Source: Pseudozyma flocculosa PF-1 (taxonomy: Eukaryota; Basidiomycota; Ustilaginomycetes; Ustilaginales; Ustilaginaceae). From it: a stretch of DNA of 64,000 nt. How positions within the stretch are numbered: the stretch's first letter is position 1; the number at the start of each line of letters is the position of its first letter. The stretch is from positions 94,711 to 158,710 of the forward strand of contig NW_006920870.1 in the NCBI RefSeq assembly GCF_000417875.1. Reading direction: 5' to 3'. The notes under the pieces are model-generated. The model was not told the DNA's origin and made no database searches. It saw only the letters and a program-made list of their open reading frames with translations. Shown piece by piece: positions 1-10,275 of the stretch. Made by a program: the position numbers and the translations under genes.

Positions 1-94
1 CGCTTGGCCCGCGCCGTCTGCTGGTCCTCGGTTGACGCTGCCCTCGTCGCTTGGCCCGCGCCATCTGCTGGTGCTCGGTCGACGCCGCCCCCGC
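1..94. repeat. 47-bp tandem repeat, two copies
   Basis: Positions 1-47 and 48-94 are two imperfect copies of a unit starting CGCTTGGCCCGCGCC, differing at a handful of bases. The array touches the window edge, so more copies may lie to the left. It sits just beyond the stop of the HNH-like gene that ends at 125. Confidence 0.8.
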
Positions 95-124
95 CCCCCT
101 CGAGGCTACCGCCACCATTCGAGA

Positions 125-3100
125 TCAAGCCGTGCTGCGCTCCTTGGCCTCCTGCCTTGACGTGCCAGCCTCGGGGACGCTCGGCTCCCGGATCTGCCTC
201 GACGGACCGGCCTCGGCCTCGTCCCTAGCGCTTGAGACCCAGGCGACGTAGGCGTCGCCCGACGGGAAGGTGCTGCGAAGATGGTCGATGTACGCGGCGA
301 CTTTGTGGTCGTCGTCCAGCTTCTTCAGAAGGTTCAGGCCCCTGAGCATAAGCCGAACGTTGCCGCGAACGTAGCCTTTGTCGTTGTCGAGGCGATCGAG
401 CGAGATGTGCTCAAGGTCGAAGACCGCGCCGGTGCAGTCTCGCACGCGGCCGTTGCCGGCAAAGTTGCGAGCGACCATGTCCTCGACCTCGGCCTCCGTC
501 AGACTGAATCTGTTGGATGGAATCAGGACCAATTCTGAATGAGTACCTGTCCACTCGAACTCGCCTGTTGCTTTGTACTTACTCCTTGATCTTCCCGGGC
601 TTCTTGCCTTTCTTGATCGAGGTGTTCGTACTAGTCCTCTGGCTCCGCTTCTTCTCGAACCAGCTCCTGAAGTCGGCGCGGTCCTTGGCGTTCATCTTCA
701 GCGGCACGAAGGGCGTCGGCTGGAGCATGCCATCTTCCAGAAGCGAGTCGCTTGTGTCGATGATCGATGGAATGATTACGGTTTCCATCTCTTCTTTGTC
801 GAGGTCCGCTTTCGTCGCGTTGCATCCCCAGCATGTGCACTGTACGTTGCCTTCTTCGTAGCGTCCGCCGCGGACACCTGGCTCGATCCGATCGAACGAG
901 GCGCGGTAGAAGGGATATCCGAGCCCCTGTGCATCCCATGCGGTAAGGACGACCCCGCACATCTCGCATATGCCGTCCGCCTCCTCGTAGGTCTTGACGA
1001 ACAGATCGTACAATTCGTCGACCTCGGCGTCGCGATCCTTGTCCCCGTGGCTGCAGCCGCGAGCTCCGTCTTCCTCTCGGATGGTGTCAACTGCCTTTGA
1101 AGCCTTCAGACGGATATCGGTCCGGAAATTGAGGCGGCCTTGACCATGGTTGGCCTTGTTGGGGCAGACGCCCCCGACGAGCTTGAACCGGCCGTCGCAA
1201 GCGATGTTCAGGCAAAGGTTCTTCGCCTGCCGCTCACCACGCTTTTCTTTGTACAGTCTCTTGGTCTTGTCGGCGTGCTTTTCGTATTCTTGCCGAAGGG
1301 TTGGCGGAGCGAGGGCGGCAATTGAACGCTTCGAGGGGGGGAGGGGCGAGAGCAGAGCGTTGACGAGAAGCGTGGCCATCTCGTGGCGAGAATTCGCACC
1401 AGATGAGGCATTCCTGTCAGAAGCAGAGTGTCGGACTTGGTCAGCTCACACGGTGCCGGGATCTTCGCGTCGCGACAAGGAAGAGCGCACTCACAGGTAG
1501 TAAAAGCTCGGGTGCTCTGCGCTTTGGCGCAATGCGATGCAGGTCATGTATGCGAGCTCCATCTTGTTCCACTTGGATTCGACGAGAGCCACAGGATCTT
1601 TCACGACCTTGAGAAGCTTTGTGAGCTCCGGGATCATAGCCCAGGCGGCGTCCCCATCCTTCGCACCAGGGTCGATGTCGGCGGTGGATCTGCCGAGGAA
1701 ATCCGTCATGCGCACCACATCAAAGATGTGCCCAGGGATAGCTTGTACTTCTTCGTCGAGGCTCTTGACGAACGCGATATCGTGCCTCCCCTTGCGCGCC
1801 ATCAGAGCGGTCTCCAATTTGACTCGACCAAGCTCTCTCGCAGCGGAGATTACCCTGGGGCCGAGTTCCTCCCTGGTGCCCTTTGTGGATGACATTTGGC
1901 GACCAAGCTTTTTGGTGACCTGGGCGATCGTCTTGGCTCGCCCCCGTGTGCAGGTCTCTGTAAAGGCTTTGAGGATGGTGGATCCTGCGTCGGCTTGGGC
2001 GAGGGCGAGGAGCTGCCGAAGCGACTGAAGCTCGGCATAGCTGTCTGCGGCCTCCGCTGTCCAGACCGCTGGGCAGCCCTGGTATCGCTGCGAGAATTGC
2101 GATCGAGACATGCACTCGGGTATGAAAAGGATCCTGCTTTCGGGGCCGCCGATGTATACTGGCTTCCAGTGCACTACCGCTTCGTCTGACACGGCGGCCA
2201 GGACCAAGGGCAAGTGTCCCCCCTTGGCTACGACGTGCTTCTTGCGCGATCCTTTCTTTCTCGGTCCGATAGTGCTGCTGGATTCAGCGGCCTTGCTGGC
2301 CTCGGAAGCAAGTGCCTTGTCGACCCAGTTCGAATCGATGGCACTCGTCCCCTTCGGCTCCGTAGGCCCGTGGCAAGCGGAGGCGGTGCTGCCGAGCCAG
2401 TCTGCAAAGCTCACTTTGGGGCGGGTCGCCATGGCTGCAGCGATGATGGCGTCGACTTGATCGCCGGGCTCTCCACTCGCCGACGCTGCGCTTTTGGTGG
2501 TGACGGCCTCTTTGTCCCGGCTGCTGCCGCTGCTCGTGGTCTGCAGCTCTGCGCTTCTTACGCTGCTGGTGACGTTCAGCTCGGCGCTGCTGATGCTGCT
2601 CGTGGTCTCCGGCCCTGCGCTGCAGAGACCCATGAGCTCCTCAGGAAGACTGCTCTGGCTCATCGCCGCCGAAGGGAAGACCGATGCGGGATCGACACCT
2701 TCCTTGCTCGAGCCGCCGCCGCTGCACGATTGCGAGAAAAGGCTCTGCATTTCGACCGGCGAGGGAGCTGCTTCGTCTGGGTTGCTAGCTAGAGTCGAGA
2801 TTTCAGTGTCTGAGTTTCGTGTACGGAGAGCACAGAAACGATGTCAGCATACAAGCTGATGGCAAGAAGCGAGGCCAGCCAAGCCACGGGGACGGAACAG
2901 CCGCTTACCTTGGGCGTGCGCGCGCTGTTGGCCGGTAGTAATGGCGCCGCTGCTCGTTTCCTGCGTGATGCGGGGGGTGGCGACGACGCTGCCACAGGCA
3001 CTTTTGCTGCTGCGCCAGGAAAAGGGGGTGGGCAAAGAGATGGTGCTGCTGGGCATGGCGCTGCTTGAGCGCGGGACGCCTCGAGCCGTATCGACAGCGT

Positions 3101-3494
3101 CCTTGCTGGAGCTAACGCTGATCGAGCAGCCAGGTAGAGTACCGGCTGCTGCATCACGGCCGCTTGGGATCGCAGAGCCAGCGACGGTCTGCTTGTTGCC
3201 CGGAGTGAGGCTCGCGGGCTGAGCGAGGTTCGCGGGCTGAGCGAGATTCGCGGGCTGAGCGGTGTCGGTGGATGCTGCACGCACACACACATGATAAAGG
3301 ACGGAAGACTTCAGTATGCTTGCTGCTGTAGACAGCTGCTGCAGGGGAAACGCGAGCAAAGGCAGACATCGGAGCGACTCACCTTCGGGACGGCGGCGCT
3401 GTTGGGGCCGGAGGAAGGCGTCGAGGCCAGGCTGGTCGGCCTCGCGCTTCCTCGGCGGCTTCTTGACGTAGTAGTTGGGTTTCATGCAGCTCAT
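125..3494 (-). CDS. Uncharacterised protein with HNH-like zinc module (5 exons)
   Basis: Proposed join on the minus strand: exons 3494-3383, 3274-2909, 2788-1495, 1413-583 and 509-125, giving about 995 aa. Each of the four introns has GT..AG ends and keeps the frame. The start gives MSCMKPNYYVKKPPRKRE, with a basic NLS-like tract. Roughly the first 590 residues are Ser/Thr-rich and low complexity. Around 658-674 there are Cys/His residues. Near 740-788 the pattern is CEMC, then SFDRIEP, YEEGNVQ and CTCWGCNATK, which resembles the treble-clef/HNH layout CxxC..D-R-I..GN-x(4-6)-CxxCN..K. A second, cysteine-free copy of the core occurs near 904-919 (SLDRLDNDKGYVRGNV). The last splice (583 to 509) is the least certain; without it the protein would stop at 579 after GKIKE. 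Codon use is less G/C-biased at third positions than in the neighbours. Function is unknown; nuclease activity is inference only. Confidence 0.6.
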
Positions 3495-4357
3495 GATGTG
3501 AATGAAGATAGAGTCAATGCTGACGGTGAGGGAAGTGAGAGCAGTGAGGATGGTGTGGATGGTGTGGATGGTGAGGATGGTGAGGATGGTGAGGGTGACC
3601 GGGGGAGGGCAGGTGCGCCACCGAGCCTCGCCCCCCAAAAAAAAGGCAGGCGCTCGGGGGGCCGCCCTGTGAGGGTCAGGCAGGCCTCTCTGTGCCAGGC
3701 CGACCATCTGGCGCTTTCAAGGCCTGCCAGCACACGCACATCCCTTGTCAAGCTGCACTTGATACCGGCTCTTTTCAACCTGGGTGAGATGTGGCAGACT
3801 CTCCCTCGCAGCCAGGACCTTACCGACGAGACAGCGGCCTGAATCGAAGCGACCAGCAAAGGTGACATTTCGAGTGGGTGCGGCTACGAGAGGATCTCTG
3901 GAGGTGTGACTACGAGTCGAGCTATGGAGCATTGCGGCCAACAGTGTAGCACGCTGAGGGCCAAGGGCTCCTCGACCTGTGAGAAGAGGACTACCGCCGG
4001 AGACCGCCATGCCCCTTTTGTCGTCTCCTCTGATCCCCTGGCGACGAGGCGGGACATGGCTGCAAGAGCACGCGGGTGGACGAAAGGGGGGCGACGAAGG
4101 GGTGTGGCGGCATCAGCAAGACCTGCCTCTCGGATGCCCGGTGTCGATGCAAACGCGACGCATGGCGAGCGAGCCGTCGACTGGTCCCGCCTTGGTCCCA
4201 CTCCCCTCGCTCTCCCTAGCCGCGCGAGCCCGGCTGGCATGCGGCGCTCCTTGCCGACGGCGCTTTTTGACAGCGGCATGACTGGCTACGTGGGCGCAAA
4301 CGGATGGCGGGCCCCTGCCGAGGGTGTCGACCCACCTCAGACGACGCCTTGGCCGCC
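3495..4357. other. Intergenic, leader-like repeat near the left side
   Basis: No supported gene. Next to the HNH-like gene start it holds the CACCATCCT-type repeat (3538-3600). The rest is mixed sequence with open frames that lack any recognisable domain. Confidence 0.5.
3538..3600 (-). repeat. CACCATCC(T/A) short tandem repeat in 5' leader
   Basis: On the minus strand, sense for the gene starting at 3494, this reads as repeated CACCATCCT and CACCATCCA units. It lies directly upstream of the proposed start and matches the CCA/CAC-rich leader theme seen at several other genes here. Confidence 0.7.
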
Positions 4358-4768
4358 TCACTCGAGGGTGGACCACTTGACCCTCTTTGCCTTTGGATAC
4401 TTGAGGCCGGTCTCTGCGTTGCGCTTGATGACGACGTCGATGTAGCCGCGTTCGTCGTCCTCGGGGATGCAGCAGGAGCAGACGCCGTAAAAGAAGCCGT
4501 CCCTCATGTTGTTCTCCTCCCGCCTCAGCATGTGCTCGTAAGTGTCAAAGATGCGCTTGAGGACTGCCGCGGGGCGCGCGACGGGGAGAGAGGGGGCGGT
4601 GTGGGGTCAGTCGCGGCGGTCGTCGTCGGCCGACCGTTAGTGGTCGGGGGCCAGGCTGCACGTACGCTCGATGGGGAGCTGCGAGAGCCTGCAGGTGGGG
4701 TCCTGCCAGCAAACGGCCTTGACCTCTTCGTAGAGGGCGGGAACCTCGGAGGCGAAGTGCTCGATCAT
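4358..4768 (-). CDS. Small uncharacterised protein, 102 aa, 2 exons
   Basis: Exons 4768-4666 and 4563-4358 join across a 102-nt intron (GTACGT..CAG) to give 102 aa. It starts MIEHFASEVPALYEEV and continues ..LPIELLKRIFDTYEHMLRR. The C-terminal half holds GFFYGVCSCCIPEDDERGY and ends VKWSTLE. The helical, charged N-terminal part and the CSCC cluster look like a real conserved protein, and the splice restores one frame exactly. I do not recognise the family. There is no signal peptide or membrane segment. An upstream start cannot be excluded, but the leader is a 12-bp repeat. Confidence 0.6.
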
Positions 4769-5669
4769 GGCGGTGTGCGGCGGGCGTGGATTGGCGTGGC
4801 TCGGAGGGAGGCGCCGAGGGAGGCGCCGAGGGAGGCGCCGAGGGAGGCGCCGAGGGAGGAGGATGGGCGGGTGCGAGATGGAGGTCGAGGAGCAGCAGAG
4901 CGAGGGAGGCAGGACGCAGTCGAGTGAGAAGGGAGAGGAGGCAGGGGCGGAGGTGGTGGTGACGGGGTAGAGGGGGCCAGAGACCTCGCGGGCCAAGGGG
5001 TCGAGCGGGCCTGGTCGTCTGCCCGCGGGAGGCAGGCTGGCTGGCCCGCTGGCTGGCTGGTTGGCAGGCCAGACTCTTTCGGATCGGGCCCCGCTCCGCA
5101 GCTATCCAGGCCTGGTTCGAACTGAGCACAGCCTTGACGATCCCGCGAGGCGCGGCGAGGGCTGGTCGCCGTCGGGCTCGCGCGCCTACCAGCGTCGGTT
5201 TTGGCTACGCCTTGCCAGGCGGGGGCCAGGCCCGCTGCCGGCCCGCCCCGACGCTCGCTAGAGCTGCCAACTTGGTCCGTGGCTGCCCGTCCTCGCTGAC
5301 ACGGTGCACCTCGTTGTGAGCCTATTGGGTCTCCCGCGGCGAGACTGAGGTCCTCTGCGGCAGGTTGCAGACGTCGAGCTGGCGGATGGGGGTTGCCCTA
5401 CCCTGGACTGGTCGGGAGCAGGCCGGGCCAGGCAAGGCTGTGCTGGGCCGCACCGCACCGCACCGCACCGCGCTGGCGTCAGGGTCCAGCCGCTCACGTC
5501 AAAGCGGGGCGCTGTTGGGCGCTCTCAAATTTCCCCCTTTCTTCCAGAGGTCGGCCGGCTCGCCTTCCCCACTCCTCCTCCACACCTTCCATCACAACCA
5601 CCACAACCACCACCACCACCATCTTTGCCGCCCTTCGCTGCAACCTCCTCAATCACCACGGGGACCAAC
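4769..5669. other. Intergenic between divergent genes
   Basis: Divergent promoter region of the 102-aa orphan (minus) and UPF0538 (plus). It contains a 12-bp repeat, CTGGC-rich sequence near 5030-5060, a GCACC run near 5445-5470, and an ACCACC-rich leader near 5590-5625 just before the UPF0538 start. No gene is supported. Confidence 0.5.
4807..4857. repeat. 12-bp tandem repeat, about 4.2 copies
   Basis: The unit GGAGGCGCCGAG is repeated perfectly four times plus a partial copy. It lies 40 nt upstream of the start of the 102-aa orphan, so it is probably in its 5' leader or promoter. Confidence 0.9.
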
Positions 5670-6333
5670 ATGGCCGACCCTTCATCCTCCTCCTCTGCGG
5701 CACCGGCGACGACCGACACGTCGACGCCCAACTTGCTGCCGGGCGGCTTCCACGCCTTTGCGCCCCAGTCCGACTTTCTCGACAACTCGAGCACCAACTC
5801 GATCCGCCCGCTCACCGACGCCATCATCACCGTGCGCATCATCAAGAGCTTCGAGTTCAGAAGCATGAAGGCCTACGTCGTAAAGGGCATCGACCTCACA
5901 ACCACCAGCGTCGCCGACCTCGAACAGCGCTGTGTCAATGGTGAGTGGCCCCATAGCCCCGCGCGAGCTGGTCCGACGAACGACCGAGCACGTCGCTCAT
6001 CTCGAACCTCGCTGCTCTCAACCCCTCCTCGCAGAGGTCCGGACGAACCCCGCGTTCAAGGCGTTCCGCAGCTACGCGCCCAAGCTCGACACCCTCAAGC
6101 TCTACACGCGCGCCCACGGCAGCAAGACGACCAACCTCATCATCAACCTCGACCACCCGGAGTGGCTCCTCACCGACGACAACGTCGCCGCCATGGTGCC
6201 CGGCAAGTCGCGCGCCACGGCCACCCTCGCCGAGCTCGGCATCGAAAACGAGCACGAGCTCAGCCTCTTTAACCGCGACGAATACGAACGCTTCCTCGCC
6301 AACCCCGAGGTGCGGTGGGACAGCACCGGCTGA
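5670..6333 (+). CDS. UPF0538 family protein (C2orf76-like)
   Basis: Exons 5670-5940 and 6035-6333 join across a 94-nt intron (GTGAGT..GCAG) to give 189 aa. After a Ser/Thr/Pro-rich N-terminus of about 50 residues comes the family core. It opens with ITVRIIKSFEFRSMK and has ..NPAFKAFR.. and LKLYTRAHGSKTTNLIINL, followed by NEHELSLFNRDEYERF near the end. These match the UPF0538 signature, a small conserved eukaryotic family of unknown biochemical role. The N-terminal extension is longer than in animals. The gene is convergent with the RNB exoribonuclease; a 17-G run lies in the spacer. Confidence 0.9.
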
Positions 6334-6476
6334 CACGCCAGCGCCGACGTCGATCCGATACCGTTACCGATACCATAGAGGTGGCCGAACGGCCGAGTCT
6401 TCCTACAACGAAACGGGCTTGCGCATGCAGTACGGCATCAGACGGGATGTGACCAGACCAGACAAACGGGCCGCGC

Positions 6477-6493
6477 GGGGGGGGGGGGGGGGG
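6477..6493. repeat. G17 homopolymer in convergent spacer
   Basis: Seventeen consecutive G on the plus strand, 144 nt past the UPF0538 stop and about 110 nt before the convergent stop of the RNB gene. Confidence 0.9.
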
Positions 6494-6600
6494 ATGCATC
6501 GACTTGCATGCGTCTATTGCGGGATGGCTAGGCCTCTGCCGGTGAGTACACCGGCGTCCGTGCAGTGTTCTATGCTACCTGACGCGCTCGCTCCCCTGCG

Positions 6601-9600
6601 CTACGCCACCTCCCTGACCACGAGCGCCGACCGCAGACCCGCCTGCACGGTGGCGGCCACCTCGACGGTGAAGCGCGCGCCCGTCTTTGGCGACCACTTC
6701 TTTGCGTCCCAGATCATGTCGGCCGTCATGCCCAGGCCTTCGACCTGGACGCGCAGGCGGGCGCCCAGCGTCAGCGAGTTGATGCGCACGTGGGCGAGCG
6801 TGAGGACGGCCTGGTGCGGGCCGAGGATGCGCGCGTCGGCCTCGGTGGCACGCCCCTCGCGGCGACGCTGCAGCGCGTCCTCGATGGCGCGCAGGATCCA
6901 CGCGCGGCTGGCGGCGCGGTTGAGCTGCTTGGAGAGGAGCTCGGAGCGCTCAAACTGGCCCAGCCGGTGGCGCAGCTCGGTGCGCGAAAACGCCAAGGGT
7001 CGGCCGAGGAGCGACGACTTGAGCTGCCAGTGCGCCACCATGTCCGGGTACCGGCGCAGCGGCGACGTGGCGCGGATGTAGCCGCCCTTGGACAGCGCGT
7101 CCGCGCCGACGGCCAGGCTCTCGCGGTTGCAGATGCCCATGGCAAAGTGCTCGCCGGAGTGGTCGCTGTACTGGCCCTGCGGGATGGTGAGGTCCTCGAT
7201 GATCATCTTTTCAAAGTCGACGCCGCCCGTGTCCGGGTCGCGCATCGCCAGGATTCGCTCGAGGTCCTTGGGGTCCTCGGGCCGCGGCTGGAGGCGGTAC
7301 GGCAGCGGCACGTCCCTCTGCTCGCCAAACGCTCCCGCCACCCGTCCCGCGAGCAGCATCAGCTCCGCGACGAGGAACTGCGACGCGTGCACGCTCGGGT
7401 CCTCCTGCACCGACAAGACCGACAGCGACACGTCGGGCGAGCCCGTGTAGAAGCGCGGGCCGTCAAGGCGCGCGGAGGACACCATCGTGTCCGGGAGCGG
7501 CAGCGGCGAGAGCGAGAGCGACGCGCTGCGGCGCCACGCGTTGATGGCCGTGCCCCGGATCCTCGCGGCGGCGAGCGCACGAGCGATGCGGTGCAGCCGG
7601 ACCAGGTCGCCGCTGGCCGACGACTGCCGCAGCATCTCGTTGACGCGGTCGTAGGACACGACGTTGACGTTGTGCACCCATGCCGGCCGGACGTGGAAGT
7701 CGTCGACCTGGCCGTTGCGCGCGTCGATCTTGGCGCTAAATGTCATGACGCGCTGCCCCTGGCCCGCCCGCGTCGACTCGGCCGTCGGGGCGCGCAGTCC
7801 GACGCCGGCACTGACAAAGTCGTCGGGCAGCAGCGCCCAGCGCGCCTCGGGAAAGTAGAGGGTGCTGAAGCGTCGGCGCGCGCGCGTGGCCAGCGCGTCG
7901 TCGGGCCGCATCGAGGCCGTCGGGTCGGCGATGTGGACGTGCACCCACGCCTGGTCCTCGCTGCCCGCGATCGGCTCGATCGAGATGCCGTCGTCGAGCT
8001 CAAAGGCGCCGGCGTCGTCGATGACGTAGACCGGCAGGTCCTTGCCAAAGTCGTGTCGGATCGCCTCGACGTCGGCGTCGATGCCGAGCTGGTAGGCCGA
8101 GGAAGGTGAAGGAGTAGTCGATGCCGAGGCGACGGGGGCGGTCGTCTCCTCGGACCCGTGCGGCTCCGGCTGCCCGTCGCCCTCACCCGAGACGAGGGTA
8201 CGGAAGGTGGTGTCGAGGCGGAGGGGGTTGTGCCACGGAGCGAGGTAGCCAACGTCCTTGAGGAAGCGGAGGACGAGGGCATGCTGCAGGTCGGGCCCCG
8301 CCAGGATGACGCCGCCGAGCTCTCGGAGGATCTCGTAGGCGTGGGCGTCGAGCTCCGACGCCGGCGAGGCAGTGGCGGCCGCCTCGGAGGCAGTGGTGGT
8401 CGCCGGCGACAGCTCGGCCGACGACGTGGGGGAGGCGGGGAAGAGCAAGGTGTCGGCGGCCTCGTCGAGCTCCATGTCTGGCCTGCCCGCCGGATGCGGC
8501 CGGACGCGGATGTGGGCGCCGGCGCGCTTGAGGATCTCCATGGCGATGCTGCCGTGGGTGTCGTCCTGGATGGCCCGTCGGCTGCCGAGGCTGGCCTCGA
8601 GGAACGAGAGGATCAGGCGGTCCTCGTCGGACCACTGGACGTCGAGTCCCTCGGCGTCGATGCGGCGGGGCGGGCCGTCACCGCGGTACGGGTGGGCGGC
8701 GGACCAGGCCATGACGGTGCGCGCCTTTGCGCAGAAGGCGTCGATGTGCGACTGGGCCTCGGAGCCCGGGGCCGACTTGACCCAGCGCTCGAGGACGCGC
8801 AGCGTGCGGCGCTCCTCTGGGCTCCGGCAGGTGTAGAGCTGGCTGGTGCGGTGCGAGAGCGTGTCTGCGAGGAAGTGGGTGGGCGTGTCCATGAGGAGGG
8901 TGTGGGCGGCGAGCATCGTGGCCACCGTGATGGGGTCCCGCCGCGCCTGGCCGTCGGCACCGGTGCGGGCGAGGCGGTCCTGCATGAGCCGCGTGGCCTC
9001 GTAGGTGGTGATGGTGCCCGTGGCGAGGTCCATCCTGTCCGAAGGGACGTGCGCGGAACGGGTGCTGCCGCCGACGTTGTCGTCGTCGAGGAAGAGGGAT
9101 CGGAAGGCGGGGAGGAGCCTCTGGACCTCGAGGACCTTTTGGCGCTCAATGATGCGGAGCTTGTTGCAGATCGAGGCGCGCGCCTCGAAGCGGGGCTCGT
9201 CGATGGGCTCCTCGGTGGCGGGGGTCGCTTCGCCGGGGGCCGACTGGCCGGCGCTGCCGCTGGCGTCGTGCGGGTCGTGTGCGCCGTCCGAGGTCGAGGG
9301 CCCGTCGAGGTTCGAGGAGCTGACGTGGGAGCGCGTGGCGGCGGCGGCGCGGTAGGTGAGTCCGCGCTCGACCATGCGGGGCACCTGTATCATGACGTCG
9401 GTGTCGCGCGAGATGGTGACGACGCCCGTCGAGAGGAGGACAAAGATTTCGCCGTCGAGGCGCAGCACCTTTTTCTTCTTGTGGGCCTCGACCTGCGAGG
9501 CGGACGCCGAGGCGGGCAGGTCGCGCTCGTCGTCGGGCTTGGGCAGGACGATTCCGATGGCGCTGATGCCCGCGGTGCGGATCTCGACAAAGTCGCCGGC

Positions 9601-10275
9601 CTGGATGCGGCGGGGAGGGTAGAGGAAGTGGTCGAGGTAGAGGGCGTCGTCGGCGTCGTCTGGGCCGACGCCGGCGTCTTCGCGGGTGACGAGGGGCTGG
9701 TTGAGGCGGCCGGCGGTGTGGCCGCCGAGGAGGGCGTTGACGTCCATGGCGTGCCTACGGAGCCTCGCCTCTGCCTTGGCCTTTGCTTCGTCGCTGAGCT
9801 TTGGCCTGCCGAGGTTGCGGCTGGACGAGGAGCCGGGAGAGGGCTTCCACCCGGCGTAGGGGTCGGAGCCCGAGGGTGCGCGGACGGGCGGGTTGCCGAG
9901 CTTTGCGGCATTGAGGAGCTTTTCGGTGATGCGATCCCTGCGTCGCTGTTCTGCGTTGTCGAGGTCGGCGTCGGTGTGGGCTTGGGCGTCGGCTTCGGTT
10001 TCGAGGGCGGTGGTGTTAGGGGTGGGGTAGAGTTGGTCGAGGTCGCGGAAGCGCTTTTCGAGGTCGTAGGCGGGACGAGGCGACGAGGATGAAGAGGAGG
10101 GATCGCCTGATCCGTTCTTGTTGCGGTTGTTGCGGCGTGCGTTTGCAGAGTCCTTGCCTGATCGGAGGAGGGGCGGGCCGGACGAGTGCAGCTGGCGGTG
10201 TAGGATGACGAGGAGGGATGCGGCGAGCGAGGGGGCGCCCCGTGCTGCGGCCGCTGACCTGCGAGCTGCGAGCAT
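6601..10275 (-). CDS. DSS1: Mitochondrial RNB-domain 3'-5' exoribonuclease (Dss1/Cyt-4 type)
   Basis: One uninterrupted frame of 1224 aa. It starts MLAARRSAAAARGAPSLAAS, an Arg/Ala-rich, acid-poor N-terminus typical of a mitochondrial presequence. Near residues 215-245 YPPRRIQAGDFVEIRTAG fits the small N-terminal barrel seen in Cyt-4/Dss1. Near 748-763 VYVIDDAGAFELDDGIS carries the clustered Asp residues that bind metal in RNB nucleases. Near 1037-1083 EHFAMGICNRES..GYIRATSPLRRYPDMV is the hallmark RNB C-terminal block. The tail has an S1-like beta-rich stretch. Yeast Dss1 is the nuclease of the mitochondrial degradosome with the Suv3 helicase; the same role in RNA turnover is inferred here. 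Long low-complexity inserts lie around residues 45-70 and 560-640. It is divergent from DBP9, with 383 nt between starts. Confidence 0.9.
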   Translation of the reverse strand: MLAARRSAAAARGAPSLAASLLVILHRQLHSSGPPLLRSGKDSANARRNNRNKNGSGDPSSSSSSPRPAYDLEKRFRDLDQLYPTPNTTALETEADAQAHTDADLDNAEQRRRDRITEKLLNAAKLGNPPVRAPSGSDPYAGWKPSPGSSSSRNLGRPKLSDEAKAKAEARLRRHAMDVNALLGGHTAGRLNQPLVTREDAGVGPDDADDALYLDHFLYPPRRIQAGDFVEIRTAGISAIGIVLPKPDDERDLPASASASQVEAHKKKKVLRLDGEIFVLLSTGVVTISRDTDVMIQVPRMVERGLTYRAAAATRSHVSSSNLDGPSTSDGAHDPHDASGSAGQSAPGEATPATEEPIDEPRFEARASICNKLRIIERQKVLEVQRLLPAFRSLFLDDDNVGGSTRSAHVPSDRMDLATGTITTYEATRLMQDRLARTGADGQARRDPITVATMLAAHTLLMDTPTHFLADTLSHRTSQLYTCRSPEERRTLRVLERWVKSAPGSEAQSHIDAFCAKARTVMAWSAAHPYRGDGPPRRIDAEGLDVQWSDEDRLILSFLEASLGSRRAIQDDTHGSIAMEILKRAGAHIRVRPHPAGRPDMELDEAADTLLFPASPTSSAELSPATTTASEAAATASPASELDAHAYEILRELGGVILAGPDLQHALVLRFLKDVGYLAPWHNPLRLDTTFRTLVSGEGDGQPEPHGSEETTAPVASASTTPSPSSAYQLGIDADVEAIRHDFGKDLPVYVIDDAGAFELDDGISIEPIAGSEDQAWVHVHIADPTASMRPDDALATRARRRFSTLYFPEARWALLPDDFVSAGVGLRAPTAESTRAGQGQRVMTFSAKIDARNGQVDDFHVRPAWVHNVNVVSYDRVNEMLRQSSASGDLVRLHRIARALAAARIRGTAINAWRRSASLSLSPLPLPDTMVSSARLDGPRFYTGSPDVSLSVLSVQEDPSVHASQFLVAELMLLAGRVAGAFGEQRDVPLPYRLQPRPEDPKDLERILAMRDPDTGGVDFEKMIIEDLTIPQGQYSDHSGEHFAMGICNRESLAVGADALSKGGYIRATSPLRRYPDMVAHWQLKSSLLGRPLAFSRTELRHRLGQFERSELLSKQLNRAASRAWILRAIEDALQRRREGRATEADARILGPHQAVLTLAHVRINSLTLGARLRVQVEGLGMTADMIWDAKKWSPKTGARFTVEVAATVQAGLRSALVVREVA

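Noticed and set aside
8158..10092. Long plus-strand open frame (644 codons) opposite the RNB exoribonuclease
   Set aside because: Composition is Gly/Val/Arg/Glu-rich antisense shadow; the minus strand has the RNB catalytic motifs.
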